A DNA stretch of 41,555 bases from DATFJC01 sp964528795 (GTDB lineage: Bacteria > Patescibacteriota > Patescibacteriia > UBA2591 > UBA6264). Below, piece after piece: positions 34,075 to 41,489 of the stretch (position 1 is its first letter; each line of letters begins with the position of its first letter). The stretch covers positions 1 to 41,555 of the forward strand of contig CAZGUY010000003.1 of the NCBI GenBank assembly GCA_964528795.1, read 5' to 3'. The notes under the pieces are model-generated. The model had not been told where the DNA came from. It did not search any database and saw only the letters and a list, made by a program, of their open reading frames with translations. The translations under genes and the position numbers were made by a program.

Positions 34075-34103
34075 AAAAATTTAATTATTTTAATAACATT
34101 TTT

Positions 34104-34132
34104 ATTATATAAAAAAATTACACCCTGTGCAA
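34104..34132 (-). promoter_or_regulatory. Promoter for the small membrane protein gene (and perhaps dnaE)
   Basis: On the minus strand TTGCAC (34132-34127), spacer of 17, TATAAT (34109-34104). It begins 2 bases after the uvrC stop. Confidence 0.75.
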
Positions 34133-34134
34133 AT

Positions 34135-35079
34135 TTAAATTCCTGATTCTTTTTTTCTTAATTTTTTATGGTATGAAATTGCAAAGCGATGAGCCTCATC
34201 TCTAACTTTAATCAAGGCTTTATCTTTAAAACCTTTTGGTTTATTTATAATTTTGTTTTTATTTCTTTTAGGACCTTTAGCAATCCCTACAATTGGAATA
34301 CCAAGGCCATTTTCTTTTAAGATTTCTTTAACAGCTCTAATTTGACCTTTACCACCATCTACTAAAATTAGGTCAGGATAAGGCCAATTTTTATGNNNNN
34401 NNNNNNNNNNNNNNNNNNNNNNNNNNNNNNNNNNNNNNNNNNNNNNNNNNNNNNNNNNNNNNNNNNNNNNNNNNNNNNNNNNNNNNNNNNNNNNNTTTTC
34501 TAGGTTTTTAATAGTTTGTTTGTATTCTTTTTTATTTATTTTCCCAACACAAGTTCCAGGGCAGAGTCCAATTTGGTAATAAGTGCAAGGGCGTTTAAAC
34601 TTACCGATTTTTTTAGGAGAGTGAGTATTATAAGGAAATATTTTTCTTAATATTTTTAAAGCCTCCCTTATACCAGAGCTTTTTGTAAAAGGGCCATACC
34701 ATTTTGAGTTATTTTCTTTTCTTTGTCGTTTTTCTTTACCTCTTGTTAGTAAAACTCTAGGAAATTTTTCATTAGTAATTTCAACATACAAAAAACTTCT
34801 GTCATCTTTTTCTTTAACATTGAATTTAGGCTGATGTTTTTTAATAAGTTTAGCTTCTAAAATTAAGGCTGATAAAGAAGAGTCAGTTATTTTATAATCA
34901 ATATTATTTATTTCTTGGGTAAGTTTTTTTATTTTTTGATCTTTTTTCCCAATAAAATAACTTTTAACCCTTTTTCTAAGGTTAGCTGCTTTTCCAATGT
35001 AAATTATTTTACCTTGTTTATTTTTCATTAAATAAACACCAGGAATTTCGGGTAATTTATTGTATATTGTTTTAGACAT
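34135..35079 (-). CDS. uvrC: Excinuclease ABC subunit C, lacking a C-terminal HhH domain (interrupted by gap)
   Basis: UvrC makes the two incisions in nucleotide excision repair. The N-terminal GIY-YIG nuclease domain is complete (IPGVYLMKNKQGKIIYIGKAANLRKRVKSYF). The Cys-rich segment RPCTYYQIGLCPGTCVGKI precedes the gap. After the gap come LILVDGGKGQ and RDEAHRFAISYHKKLR of the RNase-H-like 5' nuclease domain. Compared with ordinary UvrC, about 250 residues, including the UVR motif, fall into the gap. The protein stops seven residues after the DEAHRF block, so the usual ~50-residue HhH domain is missing. A start at 35106 is also open, but ATG 35079 fits the family better. Confidence 0.92.
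   Translation of the reverse strand: MSKTIYNKLPEIPGVYLMKNKQGKIIYIGKAANLRKRVKSYFIGKKDQKIKKLTQEINNIDYKITDSSLSALILEAKLIKKHQPKFNVKEKDDRSFLYVEITNEKFPRVLLTRGKEKRQRKENNSKWYGPFTKSSGIREALKILRKIFPYNTHSPKKIGKFKRPCTYYQIGLCPGTCVGKINKKEYKQTIKNLEXXXXXXXXXXXXXXXXXXXXXXXXXXXXXXXXXXHKNWPYPDLILVDGGKGQIRAVKEILKENGLGIPIVGIAKGPKRNKNKIINKPKGFKDKALIKVRDEAHRFAISYHKKLRKKESGI
34396..34495. other. Assembly gap (100 N) in uvrC
   Basis: Exactly 100 N. The missing family region is roughly 250 residues, so the real gap is larger than shown. Confidence 0.95.
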
Positions 35080-35119
35080 ATTATTTAATTTAACTATTTT
35101 AATCATAAATCAAATAAGC

Positions 35120-35157
35120 AAAATAAAAAAGACCCCTGGACTATTTTTAGTCCAGGG
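35120..35157 (-). terminator. Strong terminator between the membrane-protein gene and uvrC
   Basis: On the minus strand a perfect 10-bp stem (CCCTGGACTA, loop of 4, TAGTCCAGGG; 35134-35157) is followed by a TTTTTT run. It separates uvrC from the gene upstream. Confidence 0.9.
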
Positions 35158-35181
35158 AGTAAATACCTGCCCGGTATTATA

Positions 35182-35859
35182 TTAATTTTTTGTCGTAGAG
35201 ATTGTAGGATTGTACATTTTAATACTGTTTGCCTTGTAGCCAAGCTCTTTTAATCTTTTGCTGTATGATTTTCTTAGCTTAATATCAAAAAACGCCTTAT
35301 GAGACTTATTTGAAATTTCATTTTGAATAAAGACTTTTAAGTTATTTTTAACAACCGTTTGCCATCTTTTAGTACTTCCGAATTTAATAATCTGGTTTAA
35401 GATTTTATCAGAATTAGCAACTCTTTTTAAGTTAGCTCTAAATTGCCATGATATCTTTTGGTTCTGGTTTATTTTAAAGGAAATTTCCCCTTTTATCTCT
35501 TTTTGGTCTTTTAATTTAATAATATTGTTTGCAAAAGGGTTAGCCAAAAGTATGGCTTGATCTTTAACTTTGGTTTGCTCGATGTTTTCAATAACAGTTA
35601 CTTGATTACCAGCAAAGAAAACAAAGTTGCTTGCAAAAAATAAGATACCAGCTGTACAAATAATAGCCTTGTATCCTCTTTTAAAGTTTTTTTTACCAGA
35701 TATAAGATATCCTAAATATAATCCTATTAAAAAGATAATAATAGATAATATTATATTGGCAAAGCTTCTACTAAAAAGAGCACTTATGCCATAAATGTAC
35801 AAGAATACACTAAATAAGAGTATAGATACAGCCTCAACCTCTTCTCTGTTTGTATACAT
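35182..35859 (-). CDS. Membrane protein with a possible SPFH-like domain, strong ribosome binding site
   Basis: 225 residues from ATG 35859. A start at 35931 is open but would lie upstream of the promoter's transcription start. AAGGAGGT (complement of 35864-35870) stands at ideal distance before this ATG, the only textbook Shine-Dalgarno I found in the window. Three hydrophobic helices (about 9-27, 34-53 and 64-84) precede a soluble basic region (about 90-225). Its strand-then-helix pattern, ending LKELGYKANSIKMYNP, vaguely recalls SPFH/band-7 proteins. The gene has its own promoter and terminator and is inserted between uvrA and uvrC. The function is unknown. Confidence 0.7.
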   Translation of the reverse strand: MYTNREEVEAVSILLFSVFLYIYGISALFSRSFANIILSIIIFLIGLYLGYLISGKKNFKRGYKAIICTAGILFFASNFVFFAGNQVTVIENIEQTKVKDQAILLANPFANNIIKLKDQKEIKGEISFKINQNQKISWQFRANLKRVANSDKILNQIIKFGSTKRWQTVVKNNLKVFIQNEISNKSHKAFFDIKLRKSYSKRLKELGYKANSIKMYNPTISTTKN

Positions 35860-35863
35860 TTTT

Positions 35864-35870
35864 ACCTCCT
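35864..35870 (-). promoter_or_regulatory. Strong Shine-Dalgarno site deciding the start at 35859
   Basis: On the minus strand AGGAGGT is followed by four A and then ATG. Neighbouring genes lack such a site. Confidence 0.85.
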
Positions 35871-35902
35871 TTTTATTTTTTTGAATTTGTAAAGATATAT
35901 TT

Positions 35903-35931
35903 ATAATATAATAAAAGTTTGCTTTTGTCAA
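35903..35931 (-). promoter_or_regulatory. Promoter for the membrane-protein gene
   Basis: On the minus strand TTGACA (35931-35926), spacer of 17, TATTAT (35908-35903). It starts 2 bases after the uvrA stop. Confidence 0.8.
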
Positions 35932-35933
35932 GG

Positions 35934-38459
35934 TTAATTTATACTTAAAACCTCTTTTAAATATTTACCAGTATGGCTACGATCAGTTTTAGCAACTAGT
36001 TCCGGTGTGCCGGCTACAACAACCTTTCCGCCTCTTTCTCCTCCGCCAGGCCCTAAATCAATTACCCAGTCAGCTGATTTTATAACATCTAAGTTATGTT
36101 CAATTACCAACACTGTATTGCCTCTGTCTACTAAATTTTGTAAAACAGAAATCAATTTTTTAATATCTTCAAAATGAAGACCAGTAGTTGGTTCATCTAA
36201 AAGGTATAGAGTGTTTCTATTGTCGCGTTTTCCAAGTTCCTTGGCTAATTTGATTCTTTGAGATTCTCCACCTGAAAGAGTAGGGGAGGGTTGGCCTAGC
36301 TTGAGGTAACCAAGCCCTACCTCTTTTAAAGTTTTTAATTTATCTTTTAATTTAGGTATATGTTTGAAAAAGTCATAAGCTTCATCAATTGTCATATCAA
36401 GTATTTCATAAATATTTTTTCCATTGTATTCAATTTCTAAGGTTTCTCTATCATACCTTTTTCCTTTACATACTTCGCAGGTAATATAAACGGTTGGTAA
36501 GAAATGCATTTCTACTGAAATTTGTCCCAAACCTTTACAATTTTCACATCGGCCTGCTTTTGTATTAAAACTAAATCTTGATTTGGTAAAACCTCGCACC
36601 CTTGCTTTTTCTGTAGAAGCAAAAAGTTTTCTTATATCACCCCAAATCTTAGTATAAGTAGCTGGGTTAGAACGAGGAGTTTTTCCAATAGAAGATTGAT
36701 CTATATCTATTACTCGGTTTATTTTATCAACCCCTTTTAATTTTTTTATTTTTCCAGGGTCGTATTTTTTTACTCCATGAAGTTCATTTACTAGGGTTTT
36801 ATATAAAGCGTCTTGCATTAAAGTAGATTTTCCAGAACCAGAAACTCCTGTTAAAACATTAAATCGTTCAAAAGGAATTTTTACTGTTATACCGTCAAGA
36901 TTATTAGCGTGTATCCCTTGTAAAACTAACCTATCTGCATTTAGACTTGATCTTCTTTCTGGTAAATCTATTTTTTCTTTTCCCTTTAAATATTTTACAG
37001 TTAATGATCTTTTTTCGTGTTTTTTCTTAGATAAGACATCGGATGTTTTCCCAGAAGTAACAACCTTACCACCATGTTTTCCAGGTCCTGGTCCTAAGTC
37101 AAGCATATAATCACTTGTTTCTATAGTTTGTTTATCATGTTCTACTACAACAATAGTATTTCCTAAATCTCTTAAGTTTTTTAATGTATTTATTAAGCGA
37201 GCATTATCTCTTTGATGAAGCCCTATTGTTGGCTCATCTAAAACATAAAGGGTACCAGTTAATTGGGAACCTATTTGAGTGGCTAATCTTATTCTTTGAG
37301 CTTCTCCACCCGAGAGTGTCCCGGCTGTTCTATCAAGAGTTAAATAATCTAAACCAACGTCCATTAAAAATGAGAGACGATTATTTATTTCCCTTAATGG
37401 GGGAGAGGTAATTTTACTTTTAAAACTCTCTTTTTCATTTAATTTTGTAAAAAATTCCCAAGCTTTTTCAATTGATAAACGAGTGACTTCTATAATATTT
37501 TTATCTTCAATTGTAATGCTTAAAGCCTCATCTCTTAATCGATTCCCTTCACATTCAGGGCAAGGTTTTTTAGATTTATAAGCTTCTTTTCCTATACCGT
37601 GACATTCAGGGCAAGCTCCATAAGGACTATTAAATGAAAATAATCTAGGTTCAATTTCTGGAAATGAAAATTGACATTTTGGGCAAGCAAATTTTGAAGA
37701 AAATGAAACCTCATGCTTTTCATCAATACTTAATGTAACCACATCTTTCCCTTTTGAAAGAGCATTTTCAATTGCTTTTGCTAGCCTAGATCGATTTTCT
37801 TTTTTATTAAAATCAGTTTTTTGGGGTAATTCATCGACTACAATTTCAATAGTATGTTTTTTGTTTTCATCTAAAACTACCCTTTCTTTTAAAGAGTGTG
37901 TTTTTCCGTCAATTCTTGCTTTAGTAAAACCCTTATTTAAAAAATCATATAAAAGTTGATGGTGTTGACCCTTTCTTCCTCTTACTACGGGAGCAAACAC
38001 AGTTAAGGTTTTACCTTTATTATTTTTAATAAAATTAATAGCTTTATCAACTATTTTTTGGTTGCTAAGACTTTTTATCTCACCACCACATTTTGGACAA
38101 TGAGGACTACCGGCTCTTGCAAAAAGAACTCTCATATAATCATAAATTTCAGTAATTGTTGCTACAGTAGAACGAGGGTTGTGAGATGTTCTTTTTTGGT
38201 TAATTGAAATAGCAGGAGAAAGGCCAGTAATTTCATCAACATCAGGTTTATCCATTTTATCTAAAAATTGTCTTGCATATGAAGACAAAGATTCAATATA
38301 TCTTCTTTGACCCTCCGCAAAAAGAGTATTAAAAGCTAAGCTAGATTTACCCGAGCCTGATACTCCAGTTATAACGGACATTTTATTTTTTGGGAGCTTA
38401 GCATTTATATCTTTTAAATTGTGTTCACGAGCCCCTTTAATTTTTATATATTTTTCCAT
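35934..38459 (-). CDS. uvrA: Excinuclease ABC subunit A lacking the insertion domain
   Basis: 841 residues; typical UvrA has about 940. Walker A GVSGSGKSSLAF (32-43) and ABC signature TLSGGEAQRIRLA (381-393) form the first ATPase; the second has GVSGSGKSTLMQ, TLSGGESQRIKLA and LLDEPTTGLH. The UvrB-binding region (about 120-245) is present. The zinc element is CPKC (259-262) with CPEC (283-286). Only about a dozen residues separate it from PCPECEGNRLRD (299-310), where other UvrAs carry an insertion domain of over 100 residues. A C-terminal zinc hairpin (CENCKGLG...CEVC) is intact. uvrB ends 3 bases upstream, so the two are co-transcribed. Confidence 0.95.
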   Translation of the reverse strand: MEKYIKIKGAREHNLKDINAKLPKNKMSVITGVSGSGKSSLAFNTLFAEGQRRYIESLSSYARQFLDKMDKPDVDEITGLSPAISINQKRTSHNPRSTVATITEIYDYMRVLFARAGSPHCPKCGGEIKSLSNQKIVDKAINFIKNNKGKTLTVFAPVVRGRKGQHHQLLYDFLNKGFTKARIDGKTHSLKERVVLDENKKHTIEIVVDELPQKTDFNKKENRSRLAKAIENALSKGKDVVTLSIDEKHEVSFSSKFACPKCQFSFPEIEPRLFSFNSPYGACPECHGIGKEAYKSKKPCPECEGNRLRDEALSITIEDKNIIEVTRLSIEKAWEFFTKLNEKESFKSKITSPPLREINNRLSFLMDVGLDYLTLDRTAGTLSGGEAQRIRLATQIGSQLTGTLYVLDEPTIGLHQRDNARLINTLKNLRDLGNTIVVVEHDKQTIETSDYMLDLGPGPGKHGGKVVTSGKTSDVLSKKKHEKRSLTVKYLKGKEKIDLPERRSSLNADRLVLQGIHANNLDGITVKIPFERFNVLTGVSGSGKSTLMQDALYKTLVNELHGVKKYDPGKIKKLKGVDKINRVIDIDQSSIGKTPRSNPATYTKIWGDIRKLFASTEKARVRGFTKSRFSFNTKAGRCENCKGLGQISVEMHFLPTVYITCEVCKGKRYDRETLEIEYNGKNIYEILDMTIDEAYDFFKHIPKLKDKLKTLKEVGLGYLKLGQPSPTLSGGESQRIKLAKELGKRDNRNTLYLLDEPTTGLHFEDIKKLISVLQNLVDRGNTVLVIEHNLDVIKSADWVIDLGPGGGERGGKVVVAGTPELVAKTDRSHTGKYLKEVLSIN

Positions 38460-38462
38460 AAA

Positions 38463-41348
38463 TTATTTTTTATTTTTATCTTTTTTATGGTTTAATTTTT
38501 TAGAAAGTTCTTTAATTTCATCTCTTAAAATAGCAGCTAGCTCAAAATCAAGATCTTGAGCTGCTTTTTTCATTTCCTTTTCTTTTTTATTTATAGTTTC
38601 TTTGATTTGTTTTTTATTTTCCGGTAAAGGCTTTGACTCAATAGACAAAACTTCATCAACTTCAATTGGAACAATATCTGAAATATCTTTAACAATAGTT
38701 TTGGGTTCAATGTCATGTTTTTTATTGTAAGCGATTTGTTTTTTTCTTCGTCTTTCTGTTTCGCTTATTGCTTCTTTAATAGATTTAGTTTTTTTATCTG
38801 CATAAAGAACTACTTTACCCTTAACATTTCTAGCTGCCCTTCCTATTACCTGAATTAAAGAAGTGGTGCTTCTTAAAAAGCCCTCTTTGTCGGCATCTAA
38901 GATTCCAATTAAGGTTACTTCTGGTAAATCTAATCCTTCCCTTAAAAGATTGACTCCGACTATAATATCAATATCCCCTCGTCTTAATTTGGTTAAAGTT
39001 TTAATTCTATCTAATGTATCAATATCACTATGTAAATATTTAACTTTAAAATCTTTGTCTTGAAGATAGTCGCTTAAATCTTCTGCCATTTTTTTTGTAA
39101 GAGTAGTAACAAGAACTCTTTCTTTTTTCTCTACTTTTTTTTCAATCCGNNNNNNNNNNNNNNNNNNNNNNNNNNNNNNNNNNNNNNNNNNNNNNNNNNN
39201 NNNNNNNNNNNNNNNNNNNNNNNNNNNNNNNNNNNNNNNNNNNNNNNNNTCTCCTTCTTTGATGTGAATTATTTTTTCTTGATAATTTTTTGGTGAACCT
39301 AAACCGTAAATACAAGATACGGAAGCAACAATTATAACATCTCTTTTTGTTAAAAGGGAAGCAGTAGCAGCATGTCTTAGTTTGTCTACTTCTTCATTAA
39401 TCATTGCTTCTTTTCCAATGTAGGTGTCACTATTTGGGAGATAACTTTCAGGTTGGTAATAGTCGTAATAAGAAACAAAGTAATGAACATCTGTTTTAGG
39501 AAAAAGAGACCTAAATTCATTACAAAGTTGAGCAGCTAATGTTTTATTGTGAGCAATAACTAGGGTGGGGCGCTTTACCTTTTCAATTACGTTAGCTATT
39601 GAAAATGTATTATGAACGAATAATCCACCTTCTCCAGATAAAAAGGTTTCATTATCTTTGACAGAAATATCATATACGTATTTTTCATTTTTCTTTTGTT
39701 TTCTTTTTTTAATAGATTTAATTCTAGTCCAGTATAAATTTGTAAGGTTAGATTTTTGTTGAATTTCTTTAAATAAAGTTTTTTTATTTTTTTTCTTAGA
39801 CTCTTTTTTAAAACTAGTTATTATTTTTTTAAATGTTATCCTAGAAGGATTTCTTTTATTGTTTTCTAACAATGAAACATAACTCCTTTTTATATTACAA
39901 GACTTAGCTAATTCTTTTTGACTTAGGGTTAGTTTTTGTCTTATTTTGCGAATCCAGATACCAGCTATTGGAATTATATCTACATTTGTGTTATATTTCT
40001 TTAATAACTTGTTTAATTTATTTTGTTTATAATCAATTGTAAATCCAATATGTTGTCTAAATAATTTAACGTTTTTTTGACCAGATATTGATATAATCCA
40101 AGTTGTACTTCTTGTATTTGTATTGGGGACTTTTACCATTTTTTTTCTTCTTCTAGCAATAATTCCAAATCTCATTAATGAATATAAAATTTCATAAGAA
40201 AGTTTTTTGCTAGTAGTACTACAATTTATTGAATTTTCTTCCATACCTCCATCAGCAGAAAAATAAGCACTTAATATTTTTGCTAGTTTTTTATTACTAA
40301 TTTTATTCCAAAAATGTGGGAGATGCTTATTTTTTGAGTGACTACCGCATAACCCTTTAAATGCTTTAGTTAAAAATTTGGATGATACTTGGTAGTCATA
40401 GGAGTTTGGTCGATGGGATATATGGACGCTTAATTCTTTAGTAAAAACCTTTTTAATATGATTAATTACTTGATCATTTTGAGATGACAATATTAAATAT
40501 TCTTCTTCAGCATGTCCCTCGCCTATATAATAACCTAAAAGTTTTAAAAAATCGTCGGATAAATTTTGAGTATGGGGAAATTGATATTTCTTAATTTTGT
40601 TTCCTATTAAACTACCCTTTTTTATCGAGGGTAATATTTTCTTTAATTTAAGGTAAAGGGATAGTTTTATTCTTTCTCCTTTATGAATAATCCTCCATAT
40701 TTTAGTGTGATCAGGTATTATATTTTTGATTTTTGCCTTATTGTTTTTCCATAATTTAGTTAAATTTGGGATTGATGTGAAAAGATTTTGGTCTTTTTGG
40801 CTAATATAGTTAAGCCATTCAATCCTTTCTATACCATTATCACCGCCCTTTAAATGTTTAGGAATAGGAATAAAATCATTTACTTTAATATGTTGGGTTT
40901 CTAATAGTTGTAATTTGTTATTTTTATATACATAAAAATTATGATCTTTTGTAACCGTTACAGATCTCCCGCAAGTAGTGGTAATCTTAAATAATGTTTT
41001 AGGACAAAGGTGTCTACTGTATTCGGTAATTGGTTTCCATGAGACCTGCTTAGTTTTGGGATTAAAACTAAGCGTTTTTGTGTTTAATGATGCTGTTGGT
41101 ATGGCTTTTTGGGATTTTATTTGGCGTTTGTTAAATTCTTTATCAATTATCTTCCCAATTTTTTTTAATTGGATTTTTTGGTTTTTTTTAATCAAAATGG
41201 GAGTATTTCTTGATACGCTTTTTCCTGATCCAGTTACTCCAAGCAAAGTTTGGTGCTTATAATCTTTTTTAAGCCCCTTTGTTAATTTTTTTATAGCCTT
41301 TGGTTGATCACCAGCTGGCTTGTAATCTGATTTAATATTAAATGCCAT
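38463..41348 (-). CDS. uvrB: Excinuclease ABC subunit B precursor with an intein in the Walker A motif (contains gap)
   Basis: The N-extein (residues 1-43) ends LLGVTGSGK. The C-extein resumes TFSIANVIEKVKRPTLVIAH, so splicing would rebuild GVTGSGKTFSIANV, the normal UvrB P-loop. Between them lies a 537-residue intein. The C-extein contains the beta-hairpin YYDYYQPESYLP, SCIYGLG, then a 100-N gap hiding roughly 250 residues. Helicase motifs VGVNLLREGLDLPEV and GRAARN and a C-terminal UVR domain (AAQDLDFELAAILRDEI) follow. UvrB verifies DNA damage after loading by UvrA and recruits UvrC. Without splicing the ATPase should be inactive. It is expressed from a divergent promoter with a hairpin leader. 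Confidence 0.96.
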   Translation of the reverse strand: MAFNIKSDYKPAGDQPKAIKKLTKGLKKDYKHQTLLGVTGSGKSVSRNTPILIKKNQKIQLKKIGKIIDKEFNKRQIKSQKAIPTASLNTKTLSFNPKTKQVSWKPITEYSRHLCPKTLFKITTTCGRSVTVTKDHNFYVYKNNKLQLLETQHIKVNDFIPIPKHLKGGDNGIERIEWLNYISQKDQNLFTSIPNLTKLWKNNKAKIKNIIPDHTKIWRIIHKGERIKLSLYLKLKKILPSIKKGSLIGNKIKKYQFPHTQNLSDDFLKLLGYYIGEGHAEEEYLILSSQNDQVINHIKKVFTKELSVHISHRPNSYDYQVSSKFLTKAFKGLCGSHSKNKHLPHFWNKISNKKLAKILSAYFSADGGMEENSINCSTTSKKLSYEILYSLMRFGIIARRRKKMVKVPNTNTRSTTWIISISGQKNVKLFRQHIGFTIDYKQNKLNKLLKKYNTNVDIIPIAGIWIRKIRQKLTLSQKELAKSCNIKRSYVSLLENNKRNPSRITFKKIITSFKKESKKKNKKTLFKEIQQKSNLTNLYWTRIKSIKKRKQKKNEKYVYDISVKDNETFLSGEGGLFVHNTFSIANVIEKVKRPTLVIAHNKTLAAQLCNEFRSLFPKTDVHYFVSYYDYYQPESYLPNSDTYIGKEAMINEEVDKLRHAATASLLTKRDVIIVASVSCIYGLGSPKNYQEKIIHIKEGXXXXXXXXXXXXXXXXXXXXXXXXXXXXXXXXXXRIEKKVEKKERVLVTTLTKKMAEDLSDYLQDKDFKVKYLHSDIDTLDRIKTLTKLRRGDIDIIVGVNLLREGLDLPEVTLIGILDADKEGFLRSTTSLIQVIGRAARNVKGKVVLYADKKTKSIKEAISETERRRKKQIAYNKKHDIEPKTIVKDISDIVPIEVDEVLSIESKPLPENKKQIKETINKKEKEMKKAAQDLDFELAAILRDEIKELSKKLNHKKDKNKK
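39150..39249. other. Assembly gap (100 N) in uvrB
   Basis: Exactly 100 N in the C-extein. Compared with normal UvrB, about 250 residues (part of domain 1 through domain 3 start) are not shown, so the real gap is larger. Confidence 0.95.
39609..41219 (-). mobile_element. UvrB intein: Hint splicing domain + LAGLIDADG homing endonuclease + Xre-like HTH
   Basis: 1611 bases, 537 residues. Block A starts with Ser1 (SVSRNTPILIKKNQKI). Block B has TKDH (90-93) in GRSVTVTKDHNFYV. Two LAGLIDADG motifs are LLGYYIGEGH (227-236) and ILSAYFSADGG (315-325), each with the acidic residue expected of an active nuclease. Residues about 420-470 form an Xre-type helix-turn-helix (LSQKELAKSCNIKRSYVSLL with ENNKRNPS). 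Block F is VYDISVKDNETFLSGEGG, and block G ends VHN with +1 Thr. All residues for class 1 splicing are present: Ser1, TxxH, penultimate His, Asn537, Thr+1. Both parts therefore look functional. Confidence 0.95.
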
Positions 41349-41376
41349 AAATAAATATTTTAAATAGGAAAAATAT

Positions 41377-41400
41377 CCCCGGTTACAAAGGTAACGGGGG
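41377..41400 (-). promoter_or_regulatory. Terminator-like hairpin in the uvrB leader
   Basis: Between the uvrB promoter and its ATG, CCCC-g-GTTAC (41377-41386), loop of 4, GTAAC-g-GGGG (41391-41400) forms a 10-position stem with one G-G mismatch. On the minus strand it is followed by ATATTTTT. It may attenuate uvrBA transcription or stabilise the message. Confidence 0.6.
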
Positions 41401-41415
41401 TTTATCTTTAACTTA

Positions 41416-41443
41416 ATTATATGTTAATGAATTAATTTGTCAA
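41416..41443 (-). promoter_or_regulatory. Promoter for uvrB-uvrA
   Basis: On the minus strand consensus TTGACA (41443-41438), spacer of 16, consensus TATAAT (41421-41416). It shares its -35 bases with the rightward promoter. Confidence 0.8.
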
Positions 41444-41465
41444 TATTTTAAAATTAGATTATAAT
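41437..41465 (+). promoter_or_regulatory. Promoter for the rightward gene at the window edge
   Basis: TTGTCA (41437-41442), spacer of 17, TATAAT (41460-41465), about 25 bases before the ATG at 41490. The -35 element overlaps that of uvrB on the other strand. Confidence 0.75.
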
Positions 41466-41489
41466 AAGAATATATAAATACAAATACAT

